Positions 12,301-21,640 of a DNA stretch of 64,000 nucleotides are shown in pieces. The stretch lies in NCBI RefSeq assembly GCF_030867145.1, contig NC_134429.1, forward strand, positions 16,404,615 to 16,468,614. The letters run 5' to 3'. The position numbers and the translations under genes are program-made. The notes under the pieces are model-generated. The model ran no database searches and was not told where the DNA came from. It worked only from the letters and a program-made list of their open reading frames with translations. Each line of letters starts with the position of its first letter. Positions within the stretch are counted from its first letter, which is position 1. This stretch comes from Opisthocomus hoazin (lineage: Eukaryota; Chordata; Aves; Opisthocomiformes; Opisthocomidae).

Positions 12301-15300
12301 GCATCTACCCATGCACAAGCCATTGGTGATGGCCTGCCTCCCTCATCACAAGTCTCTAGGGACAGCGAGATGGCCCAGCTGCTAGTCCCAAGCCAGTGCT
12401 GCTTCTTGGCTTTCCGAGCATCTGGGGGCAACATCTCCACTTTGTGATGGGAAAGACCAGGATGGAAGCTGGGAAGACCAGGACGGTATCTGGGAGCAGC
12501 ATTCACTCTGGAAATCCACTTTGGATCCATAGGAAACATCCTTTACTGCATCTTCCTTTGTAAGCTAACAGAAGCTACTCCCGGGCTCCAGCACAACAGC
12601 AGTGCCTTGTTGCAAGAGGAGGCAAGCGCAGGCCACGGGGCTGAGCTCTGTGGGAGTTCCCCTCGTGCAGCCCTTCAGGCTAGACCTGGTTGGAAAAATC
12701 CTGACGAGTTTCTAGTTTCGATCAGAATTTGCAAATCCGTGGCGAGAGGAGCCTTCTGCAGGATTAGTTTGATCTCGCCCAACTTGCATCAGACCCCAGG
12801 CTGCTCTCCATCAGCCAAGATCCTCAATTAATTTTTTCCCCAAGTAATTTAATGAAAGCACAATACTGGCTCCAGTTCTGCTGAGCCAGCCAGATCCTGC
12901 ACACCACCTTCCCAGCTGCAAACCACAGCGGCCCATGGCAGCAGCTCCTGGACGATGCTGCCGGGGGGTCACCCACAGACACCCCGGGGCTGGAGCCAGA
13001 CAAAGGTCACCTGCGCTTTGTCTCCAGAGCAGAGTCAGCCGTTCGAGCAGCCTGGGATGACTGGGATTTTTGGGGATTCGCGAGGCTTTCAAGCTTTAAG
13101 AAAAAAATCACCAAGTATTGCAAGAGGCAGCGTCATTGCACTACTAAGGAAATACGGAAGAACCTCCTGGAAACTGTTCGCCTCCAGGATTGCTCAGCAA
13201 TTTCATCATTTCAAGAAAGCCCAAATAAATGGCTGTAATGCATTTCTCTCCATCCGCAAGGATGAATTAATTGAGAGGACAGTAGCTCTCAGCAGAGTAA
13301 CATAAACATTTTTTTTGCTTTAATGCAAAAGTCCAGTTCTGACTCATGGAGTCATCGCAAACCATGGCAAAAAAGAAATTTGCCTCTCGCTGTTGCTCAT
13401 ATTTGGAGCTGATCTGATTCTGCACAACCTGGGGCGCAGCGTGGTTTTATCTCGCTCACGTCCATCCTCCCTGGAATAAGGCTCTGCTGCTAAAGACTGG
13501 GGTGTAGTTTTGGTTGAGGCTTCCTTAGGAAAAGACAGAAATGCCCGTCACCGCTGCAGAGGCAGAGAGCACGGATCCCTCCCGCACCCAGCCAGACAGG
13601 ACCAGAGCTCAGAGACAAGCCAAACTGGTGGGAAGTCCAGCGCTGAGACTGGCAGAGGTCTCCTGCCTCGGCAGGATGCAACCCTTAACGCCAGTCTGTC
13701 TTCATCACTGAGCTAAAGTCAGCTGGTTTTGTCGGACGTGGCGAGACTTTAAAAGAAATAAATATAAATTAATACGTATTTCCAATGGACAGTGCTGGGT
13801 TAGGTCTCCCACCCCACACCCTCAGGGAATGGGTGTCTCTGGTTGCCTGCACCCACCTCGCAGACCCAGCAGGATCCCCAGAGCAGCGCGAAGGAGCCCT
13901 GGGCACCCCAGAAGCGGAGAGCCGCTCGTCCAGCCCACAGCAGCCCTCAAAGCAAGGAGATTCTCCGTCAAACCCAATCGGCGCAACCCAGCATCCCGGC
14001 TGCCTGAGCAGACGTGGCTCGGGGAACCTTCTCGACGCTGCCCTCGTATCAAAAACCCAGAGCGCAGGGTGGGGAGCGGGGCCCGGCAGCAGCAGCTCTG
14101 CCCTGGAGCTGCACCACGGCGGCATGGCATCCACCGGGGAAACGCTGGGCCGGTTCCTCGCCAGGTGGAAAACGGGAGGGTCGCAACGACAACGCGAAGA
14201 ATCTCGTACAAAATTCAGCCGAGCCAGGCTCAAAGCGAAGCGAGCTCTGCCCTCTACCAAAGCTGGGGAGACTCGCCTTAGGAAAAAAAAAAAAAAATCA
14301 GGTTTGGTTTAAAACCAGAGGGATGCGAGTGTAGGAATCAGGCGTGCTTCTTCCCCAGTCGTCTACATTGCTTAACGACCCAAACCGGCATAAAAGGAGA
14401 GTTCAGGCTTCTCTTGCAACATCCCCACTGCAAAGCTGGCAGGGGTGGGCACGAAGAATTGGGCCCCGCGTTTGCAAAGCGCCTGGTGATGTTCAGATGA
14501 AAGGGGGACGGAGAAACCCAAACTCCTTTTATCTCTCCCTCTCCAGCCCTCAAGAGTGGTTCTATTAGAGGGCGACTGCTTAGCCAGGCTTGTTTGGACA
14601 CTTGCAAGGTCTTCAAGCTTTCCCAGAGCGCTCAAATTAAATTATTCTTAAAGGGTTTAAAAGCCCATCTGTGCTGCTGGCCCTTTAAGCCAAGTCTCAA
14701 GTCCAGAAGGAAGTTTTAAACCCCTGTAAATAGGGGGTAGACTGAGCTGCTAGTGGCACACCCTGCTCTGCAGCGGCGTAACCGCATCTCAGACTACGCA
14801 GCGTCCACATGGAGAGCCTCCTCCAAAGCCAGTTTGAGCTGCAAGAAAATGGAAAGAGGCTGTAATCATCCCCAGATAGCTTGATAATGAGGGGCCTCAC
14901 CCAGAAAGGACCCCTGCCCTGTTGTCTCCGATGCTTTCCAGGCATGGGATTTGACTCTCCTCATTCAAACCACCCGAACAGCTACAGATCACAGCAGCCC
15001 CAGTGCCACGGGCAGTTAGTGGATGCTTACATCCCCACCCCGCTTTGCACATTTTCTGGTTCACCTCTTCAGGTGGGCTTCCCTCCCTCCAAAATAAAGA
15101 AAGAAATGAATAAATAACTAAATAACTGACTGCTCGTGCCTTACCTCCCACTGATACAGGAGCCCGGCACTCCCATGCTGGCTTCAGAGAGGTTCGCGTT
15201 CGGCTGAAGCCCTCTACAAAACAGCCCCAGCTCCGGGATGGCTTGGGACCACTGAGAACATGCTTCCCAAGGCAACCACGCTGCTGCACGTGCAGGTTCG

Positions 15301-18186
15301 AGAGCTGAACTGAGGCGGTGAAACGCGAGTTACTTTGGAAAGTAACACGGCTGCTTCCCCCGTGTGAAGCACGTCCCTGGACTCCTCCAGAGATAAAGCA
15401 GAAGCTGGAGGGACCTGCCTGTGCACAACCAGCTAGATGTGAAAGGCACTAACTACAGCCTTTTATTTAATTGTACAATTCTGTGCCTAAATGGGCAGGA
15501 AGAAAAGCTTTAAAGCTCTCTGAGCTTCCAAAGGCAGGAGGGAAAGCAAGCCTGAGGCTTGCACGAGAAGGAGGAACAGAGCATCTCTTCAGATTTGGAG
15601 AACAGAGGTTTTCTGGATAGGCAGCAAGCCAAGCAGCGACTCCCAGAACTCAGACGCTGAGAAAACACACCTGAGGTTTGCTTCCTAACCAGAGAGAAAG
15701 CAGCTTGGTCTGTCTAATGAAAAGATCTGGCAAAGCCTCTTCCAGCTCAGCACTCGCTGCAGAGGAGGAATCCCTCCGGAGGTACCTACGCTGTCTCCCT
15801 TTTCTACGGCATGAGGTGGCTCGGAGGACACCGTTTGCGTGGCCGAAACGAGCCTGTCCCCACAAAGCCAGGCTCACAGAAAACCTTCAGCCTCAAGTGT
15901 TGCAAGCGGCGTCTCTCCGAAGCGCCGGGGGAATGCGAGTCCGGACAGGTCGAAAGAAGCTTTACGGAGGGGGGGAAAAAAAAAAAGAAAAAAAAAGTCA
16001 CAACTGAGCTTAATCACTAATCCAGCAGGTTTCTGGAAAAGCAAACTTCACCGAGCGCTGCCACCCCGTGCACACACCTATGTGCAGAAATATGCGCCCG
16101 GCGAGGCGGGATCCGGCCCCGGTGTGCTGGGCGCAGGCTGGCAGCTCTGTGATAAAGCAGAGCCCGCCGGAGCCCACAGGCGCGAGGCTTCGCCGAGACG
16201 TACGAGGCACGCTCATTCCTCGAATATCTGATAACTCCTGGGATCCTTCTACCTCTGTTTATTGCCTCTGGCAGCCTTTGTTTCTGATGTGAGAAGATAA
16301 ACAATGGGAATTGTCTTAATCCTAAAGGCAAAGAATAAAAAGTGCCGAGCGGGGGATGATCCTTTTATCACGATACATTTGCAGCATCAAAAAAAAGTTG
16401 ACCCCCTTCCTTTCAAGCGCACTGAAACGTCTCTGCTTTTCCTCCCCTGTTCGCAGGAATGAGCCCTCTGCCCGCCCGCGGCCGAGCCCCCGCGCCCACC
16501 CCTCGCTGTGCCGGCACGGACGGCTGCACGCAGCCCTCCCCGGAGAACCACCCCTCCGCCTCGGCTTCCCAAACGCAGTCCCAGCTGCGTGCGGCACCGG
16601 GGACCAGGGGGTCCCACTCTGTGCATCCGCGCCGGGCGGCTTGTCAACCTCGCTCGTGAAATCCCCCTTTGCCGGGCTCTTCCCCGTGCCTGTCCCGGGG
16701 CAGCCCAGGCTGCTCCTCTCCAGGGACCTGCCATCATCCCGCACGGCTTCCTCGGCAGGACGTTCTCCCTTGCAGGAAAAACACTCCCACAGTTCCCAAT
16801 ATACCTTCACCGAAGGCACGACAGCTTACAAGACCACCTTGATAGCTGCTCTGATCCACCCACCGCTTGCTGGAGACGCATGGCGCGCGAGGCGCTCCAT
16901 CTGGCAATGGAGGAGGGGAGGAGGACTCAGCGCTAACGCATCCCCGGCAGCTCCCGACGGGCGAGCACCTTTTCCCACGGGCAGGACACTCGGAGAACGC
17001 CGCTGACCTGGCGCTTTGCCCCTCCAAAAACCCACCCACGTCCCGGCGGCCTCCAGCGAGCCAGATCTGAAGGCAGGAGAGATGGGAGCTGCATCCGGAC
17101 GCGGAGAGGACTCCTGGCACTGGGGATGCGCCGGTGGGACCGTGTCCACCTGGGCGCAGGTGTCGGGAGAGGCACAAGCCGCTCGGGATCTTTCATCCCG
17201 ACTGCCCTGGGGACTCCCTGCCCGGCTGCGGTGTACCTGCCCTTGCCGGTGGAGACCCAGCAAGGTGAGATGGAGGTGGCCCACGTTCCCAGCCTGGGTG
17301 CTTGCACCGGGAACTAATTAGCTCACGGCAGCCGGCGACGCTGGGAGCATGGGAAGCGCCATCTCCCACCGGAGCAGGTTAATTAGAGGAATTGGCGCCT
17401 TCGTTCAAAGTTAGGTGGGAAGGTGCTGCCGTCCTCCATCCCCTCTGCCCTGGGAGGGGGGGGTCACCACAGAAGACAGTCCCACCGCCTTGGCAAACAC
17501 GCAGGAATTTTCCAGAACGCTTTTCCGCCCCTGTTTACCTCACACGTTATTTCAGTGTTTGTTCGGTGGGTTCCCAGTGTCACCGGGCTCCTCCCGTCCT
17601 CCCGCCAGCAATGGGGGTCCGAGGCGCGGGCGGCCCTGCTTGTCGCAACCCCCCCGGGGGTGGCACGCTCGGCCGCCCCAACCCCACCAAACCCTTGGAC
17701 CACTGGCGCCTCGCCGACCCCCGGGGCCCTGCTCTGACCCGGCGCCCCGACCTCCGTCCTCCCCGGGGCCACCGTCCGGATTTGTAACTTAAGGGCAAAA
17801 GGGGACGAGGGATTGATAACCAACCCCTGCCCGACCAGCCCCGGTGGGACGCCCGAGCGGCTGGGGAGGGTGGGCATCCCCCGCAGCCCACCTGCCCGGG
17901 GACGCAGGCTGTGACCCCCACGCCGCTTTGGGGGGTCAGCGGGTACCGGGTGTGATGGGGACGGGGGGGACATCGTTGTGGGAGGTCTTGCCCCGATGCT
18001 GCCCGACCCCGGCAGCACCTGCTCCGCCGCCCCGGGGGTACCAACAAGTGTCGGTGGTCGCCGTCCCCGTCCCGTCCGTCCCCCCCCCCCCCCCCCCGCG
18101 GCTACTCACAGCCAGTTGCTGGCGTTGGCCGAGAAGGTGGCGAGGATGATGAGCAGCAAGGAGCGCAGGAAATACTCCGGGCTCAT
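2876..18186 (-). CDS. WNT4: WNT4, complete five-exon coding gene
   Basis: Secreted Wnt ligand. It binds Frizzled/LRP receptors outside the cell and acts in kidney tubulogenesis and female reproductive tract development (established for vertebrate WNT4). The coding join is 18110-18186, 6715-6950, 4478-4609, 3538-3680, 2876-3343: 1056 nt, 351 residues plus TGA, the usual WNT4 length. Every intron is GT-AG, with phases 2, 1, 1, 0. Visible features are a hydrophobic signal peptide (about residues 1-22), sequons at N21, N88 and N297, the Wnt signature [10 protein letters not shown] at 206-215 with the acylated serine at 212, and the receptor-contact finger CKFHWCC around 328-334. The start was chosen because it opens the signal peptide, has A at -3 and sits in a CpG island. 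No frameshift or missing key residue is seen. The C-terminal half matches WNT4 rather than other Wnts, for example in the GATEVE and [12 protein letters not shown] blocks. Confidence 0.97.
3344..3537 (-). other. WNT4: WNT4 intron 4
   Basis: A short 194-bp GT-AG intron (GTAATG..CTCCAG) with no recognised repeat. Confidence 0.93.
3538..3680 (-). CDS. WNT4: WNT4 coding exon 4
   Basis: Encodes residues 149-196: [10 protein letters not shown], then the FVD.RER segment and [11 protein letters not shown], all Wnt family landmarks. The acceptor is ..TGCCTTAG and the donor is AAG followed by GTAATG. The exon ends in phase 0. Confidence 0.97.
3821..3950 (-). mobile_element. CR1 LINE 3' tail (minus)
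   Basis: Starts AATCATAGAA and continues GGGTTGGAAGGGACC, then CAGGGACATCTTCAGCCAGA and CAGGTTGCTCTGAGCCCCAT. This is the reverse complement of the CR1 3' end of an older subfamily than the plus copies in this window. It lies in WNT4 intron 3, in the same sense as the gene. Confidence 0.9.
3977..4279 (+). mobile_element. CR1 LINE fragment (ORF2 end and 3' UTR)
   Basis: Encodes the CR1 ORF2 C-terminal blocks [18 protein letters not shown] and [20 protein letters not shown], then the 3' UTR and an ATTCTGTGATTCCGTGA tail. The TEPWPRLP variant is shared with the copy at 29779-30347, so they probably belong to the same subfamily. It is antisense to WNT4, within intron 3. Confidence 0.93.
4478..4609 (-). 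CDS. WNT4: WNT4 coding exon 3
   Basis: Encodes residues 105-149, including [20 protein letters not shown], a strongly conserved Wnt helix, then [13 protein letters not shown]. The acceptor is ..TGTTGCAG and the donor is CAGG followed by GTGAGC. Entry and exit are both phase 1. Confidence 0.97.
4610..6714 (-). other. WNT4: WNT4 intron 2
   Basis: A 2105-bp GT-AG intron (GTGAG..TTGCAG). Mostly GC-rich unique-looking DNA. I recognise no transposon or extra exon; the open frames here do not carry Wnt or other family motifs. Confidence 0.92.
6715..6950 (-). CDS. WNT4: WNT4 coding exon 2
   Basis: Encodes residues 26-105, from [10 protein letters not shown] to VVTQG. This is the start of the helical Wnt N-terminal domain with cysteines C43, C57, C78 and C89. 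It contains the glycosylation sequon N88-C-S within RRWNCS. The acceptor is ..CACGGCAG, with a weak pyrimidine tract, and the donor is CAAG followed by GTGAG. A long open frame on the plus strand over this exon (5825-6832) is an antisense shadow. Confidence 0.96.
11263..11310 (-). mobile_element. CR1 3'-end scrap
   Basis: AGAATCACAGAATGGGCTGG, then AGTGGGCCTTTAAAAG, resembles the reverse complement of a CR1 terminus. It is very short and diverged. In WNT4 intron 1. Confidence 0.5.
14283..14297 (+). repeat. A15 mononucleotide run
   Basis: Fifteen A in a row in WNT4 intron 1. A second A-rich stretch is at 15976-15996. No adjoining retrotransposon body is recognised. Confidence 0.8.
16275..16307. 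promoter_or_regulatory. TCF-, GATA- and SOX-like word cluster in intron 1
   Basis: CCTTTGTTTC at 16275-16284 (TCF/LEF- or SOX-like), AGATAA at 16295-16300 (GATA-like) and AACAATGG at 16300-16307 (SOX-like) fall within 33 bp of an AT-richer island in an otherwise GC-rich intron. Matches are to consensus words only. Enhancer function is inferred. Confidence 0.3.
17315..17386. promoter_or_regulatory. two TAATTA-type homeodomain words near the WNT4 promoter
   Basis: CTAATTAG at 17314-17321 and TTAATTAG at 17379-17386 flank a GC-rich block about 0.8 kb inside intron 1. Function is inferred from motif and position only. Confidence 0.25.
18080..18097 (-). repeat. C18 (G18 in WNT4 pre-mRNA) beside the intron 1 donor
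   Basis: Eighteen consecutive C on the plus strand. In the transcript this is G18 beginning 13 nt after the 5' splice site. Intronic G-runs near donors are known hnRNP H/F sites. The length may be polymorphic or mis-assembled. Confidence 0.85.
18110..18186 (-). CDS. WNT4: WNT4 coding exon 1 (signal peptide)
   Basis: Encodes residues 1-25 and two bases of codon 26. The peptide starts MSPEYFLRS, followed by an L/I-rich hydrophobic core and ANASNW, a typical secretory signal with cleavage expected near A22. The exon ends ..TGGCT and is followed by donor GTGAGT, leaving phase 2. The ATG has A at -3 (CCAGGATGA). Any 5' UTR upstream is not delimited here. Confidence 0.95.
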
Positions 18187-18650
18187 CCTGGAGGGCAGGC
18201 AGGGGCAGAGCGAGCGGAGCCGGCAGCCCCCTCCCCACCCACCCCCGGTCCCCCCCCGGCCCCCGCCGCCGGTGGGCACCGGGCAGGAGCGGCGGCGGGC
18301 GCTGCCCGGTGGATGCGCCCGCGGCGGCCGCCCAGCCCGACTGTCAGCTCGGCCGGCCCATCCCGGGATGGAGCGGCGGGCCGGGGGCGGGCCGGGGGCG
18401 GGGGAAGCCCCGGGGGCCGCCCCGGCCCCGCCGCTGCCTGGGCGGGACCCGCGGCCGGGGACACCCCCGAGGGCGGGACGGCGGCGGGGAGGGGCAACGG
18501 GGGGGTCTGGCGGCGGCCAAGGACCCGCTGCACCCCCCCCCCTTAACCCCCCCAAACCCCCGCGGAGACCTGCGCGACCCCCTGGGGGGGGGTCGGGGGG
18601 CGCGGAGGGATCGGGGGGGGGTGGGGTTTGCTTCTGCCTGGAGCCGCAGG
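18187..18650 (-). promoter_or_regulatory. WNT4: WNT4 5' UTR / core promoter region
   Basis: Extends upstream from the ATG to the minisatellite. Two Sp1/EGR-type GC boxes (GGGGGCGGG at 18383-18391, GGGGGCGGGGG at 18394-18404) lie about 200 bp upstream of the start codon. There is no TATA box in a sensible position, so a dispersed CpG promoter is expected. The transcription start is not determinable from sequence. Confidence 0.55.
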
Positions 18651-18660
18651 GAGAGAGGGG

Positions 18661-19055
18661 GGGGATCTCAATGGGGGGATCTCAGTGGGGGGGATCTCAA
18701 TGGGGGGATCTCAATGGGGGGATCTTGATGGGGGGGATCTCGACGGGAGGGATCTCAATAGGGGGATCTCAACGGGGGGATCTTGATGGGGGGATCTCGA
18801 TCTGAGGATCTCAATGGGGGGATCTCGATGCGGCGATCTCGGCAGGGGGATCTCGATGGGGGGGATCTCAATAAGGGGGATCTCAATGGGGGGATCTCGA
18901 TGGGGGGATCTCAATGGGGGGGATCTTGACGGGGGGATCTCCATGGGGGGATCTCGATCGGGGGATCTCGATGTGGAGATCTTGACGGGGGGATCTCGAT
19001 AAGGGGGACCTCAACGGGGGGATCTCGATGGGGGGATCTCGACGGGGGGATCTCG
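18661..19055. repeat. 14-bp GATCT/G6 minisatellite upstream of WNT4
   Basis: About 28 consecutive units of GGGGGGATCTCRAT (14 bp, occasionally 15). All but one keep GATCT; one has GACCT. Variable positions are mainly CAAT/CGAT/TGAT/CGAC. Each unit has a run of about six G on the plus strand. The array starts about 475 bp upstream of the WNT4 ATG, at the edge of its CpG island. Repeat-like peptides in its open frames are by-products of the array. Confidence 0.95.
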
Positions 19056-19062
19056 AAGTGGG

Positions 19063-21640
19063 GAGGAGGGGGTTTTCTCTCGGATTTGGTGTTTATAGGG
19101 TAATGGCTGTGAAAGAGCGGAGCCCTCCGGACAGGGCCTGGCGTTGCCTTGCGTCTCCGTGTTGCTGGGATCAGCCCGGGAATCGCCGAGATTCCCTTCC
19201 CTGTTTGGCCGGTCAGGATTTCCCAAGCTTCCGAGGGTTCGCCGCCAACGCCAAATTTCAGCATTTGGAAATTCGCAAACAAGGGGAGAGCTCTGGGGGG
19301 TTTCTATTAGCGGCCGGAGCTGGTGGCAGGGACAAGGTTGCCCCCGTGGAGAGCCGCCAGCCAAGCGCTCGGTGATGGAGCCCGTGGAGGGTGACGCTTG
19401 AGCAAGTGTCGAGGCTTAAATCCGACTCTGAAGCTGTCTGGAAAGGTCAATTCTTGGGAATCCCAGCAGGAGCCAACAGCAGCGTGGCTTGCCCGCCCTG
19501 GGGGCGAAGAGGTGTCGTGGGGATCCCCGTCTCCTCTCCCGTCCACCATGCCTCCATCTATCCCCTGCAGTCCACGTGGGCACAAATGACTTTATTTAAA
19601 GCCAGGGGCGACACGAGATGGCTGCTTGGTGTGAAATCCAAGATCCCAGGCAGCCCACAGCCGTGCACCAAATCTCCTGACAATGTTATTAGTTAGGTCC
19701 ATTACTAAAACCTCTTGCTACCATCTCTAAAATCTTGCCAAGCTGGTTTGGAGCTATTCAAAATTCCCTTTGTCTTTTCAACTCCATTTTCCTGCTCTCT
19801 GTGTAGCTGGGACACACTTATTCAAAGCACGGCAGCTTGCACTGGGCTGCACACATGCCTGTCTAAGTGTATTACACCTACTTTAAAATCTCTGCATTAG
19901 TTCCCTGTCAAAGCGAGGATTTAATTTCAAAGTGCTTTGACTTATATTCCAGCTCCTGACAAGCGGCAGCCCACCCTCACCTAGTCATTCATCTGGCTTT
20001 CACATCCTTGCTGATTATCCCGGCTGAAAGCGGGATGCTGGCTGCTTTGCCGGTGAATCGGAGGTTGTTGCTGCGAGCCCCGACTGGGTAATTCAGTGCA
20101 ACTGGAGCTGATTAATCTGGCTCATCGCTCGAGACAAAGCCGTGGCCTTCCTCTGCCTTCTGATCGCTCTGGGTGTTGAGTGAAGTCGTCAGGAAGGCAA
20201 GAGCTAATTGAAAGGCTAAGGGGAACGAGAGGTTAGAGGGCTGTGGCTGGCTGGCCAGGGCCACGTGGGTGCATGGGAATATCGTATGTTTGGACCTCAG
20301 ATGTGTTATTCCCCTCCAAGGAGAAACACCGGAGAATTCAACAGAAGCCAGAGGGGTGGGCATGGACCCAAATTTCTGCACGGGTCACCAGGGTACCCTG
20401 GCCAGTGTGGACACCTGCAGCCCAAGGAGCACCCCTGGCTGAGGTGCCCCTGGTGCCAGGGTTGGCGGTGATGCCGGCAGGCTCAGGGCACGCTGCGGCT
20501 CTTGTCAGGGTGGCTGTGGTGGCTGGATGGCACGGTGGGTGCCTGACATCAGCTGGAAGACCTCTGTGAGATGCCACAGGATGATTTCTCAGGGCCCTTC
20601 GTATGGGCCCCGTGTGCTCTGGGTGATGCAAGATGCTCCTCTGCCCTGTGATGTCCCCTCTCAGCACCAGGCTCCAGATTCATTTTGCTGGCCCTGTGTT
20701 AAGGGCATGTTAGGTGGGTCAAGGAGGTGTTTGGGAAGGCAGATCCCCTGGTCACTCTGCTTCTCATCCTCCTAGCAGGAGTGGAGGCTGCCAGCCACTT
20801 GGCCCCAGCACCCCTGGAGATGCTTCTCCCTGGGTCTGCTCCCTACTTCTGCCTGCAGCACGCCTGCCTCGACACCTCCTGTGGCCTGGGCAAGGAGTTG
20901 TAGAGCATGTCCACCTGCTTCTGCAGCAGGTTCAGACCAGTGTCTCCAGCACAGGGGGTAGAACAGAGGGGAACATCCCGACTCACCCAGCAGGAAGGGA
21001 GGTACATGCAGAGGGCAGGAATGCCAGGCCGTTCGCAGCAGTCACAACGTGGGATCTTGTCCATGGGATGCGTTGGGGTGAGGGTGTCCATGGACTGATG
21101 GGTGGGAGCCCCATGCCGGAGGGACGGCAGATGCAGACACATCTGGAGCAAGTCACCCTGAAGGGAAGCGCTGCGTGAGCTGTCTGTGGAGATGATAACA
21201 GCAAGGCAGGGCGGGAGGGGTGTTTATTTTATAGCCTCTGCAGTGGAAGAGATGATGAGTGTGAATGGACAGGATGTGGAAATGGGCACTCACCGGGAGA
21301 GGGGGGTCCCTTGGCCTTTTCAGAGATGCCCATGAAACACTGCTCACTCGTCACCTGCAGACTAGGCGCTTTCTGCAGGATGGCCCCTTGCTCAGAAGAT
21401 GCCAGGTTCCTGTAAAGGCTTCAAAGCACAACTGATTTGGAAGAGACAAAGGCCCGGATCCAGGAGAGCGTTTAAGGAGCTACCAGGTCCGCTGACCTTG
21501 CGCATTGGTGCAGAGCATCCTGCGCAGCGGGGTCCCCCCACTGCCACCTTCTCAGGACAGCAGACAGGGACGAAGAGCCCTTGTCAACCCCAGCGTGGCT
21601 TGGAGCTCGGCGCCTGCTGACGACCCCAGCGCTGCAGGGC
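19063..21640. other. upstream flank, no gene seen
   Basis: Just beyond the minisatellite, GC-rich, then an AT-richer single-copy stretch at about 19570-20240 that includes GCTGATTAATCTGG at 20107-20120, then GC-rich DNA. No repeat family or exon is recognised. The AT-rich part is a possible distal WNT4 regulatory element. Confidence 0.4.

Larger units (their letters stand above)
6951..18109 (-). other. WNT4: WNT4 intron 1 (11.2 kb)
   Basis: Runs GTGAGT to CACGGCAG. It contains a small minus-oriented CR1 scrap near 11263, several poly-A/T runs, a CpG-rich patch at about 16440-17100, and patches with homeodomain, SOX and TCF-like words at 13200-13330, 16240-16340 and 17300-17400. No coding sequence is supported. 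A G18 run in the transcript strand lies 13 nt inside the 5' splice site. Confidence 0.9.
17560..18650. promoter_or_regulatory. WNT4: CpG island over WNT4 exon 1
   Basis: Very high C+G and frequent CpG, spanning the start codon, the signal-peptide exon and the first donor. It includes a NotI-type GCGGCCGC within the upstream part. Typical of vertebrate developmental promoters. Boundaries are by eye. A less dense CpG patch lies at 16440-17100. Confidence 0.8.

Noticed and set aside
16440..17100. CpG-rich intron 1 patch as a second gene promoter
   Set aside because: No coding exon or convincing core promoter follows it; may be part of the WNT4 promoter domain.
17978..18805. 275-codon plus frame across the CpG island and minisatellite
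   Set aside because: Antisense to WNT4 exon 1, proline/glycine/arginine-rich because of GC content, and ends in repeat-derived GGIS peptides.
18711..19282. Minus frames with PPSRSPHRDPP-type repeats, resembling a proline-rich protein
   Set aside because: Direct translation of the 14-bp minisatellite in successive frames; no evidence of expression.
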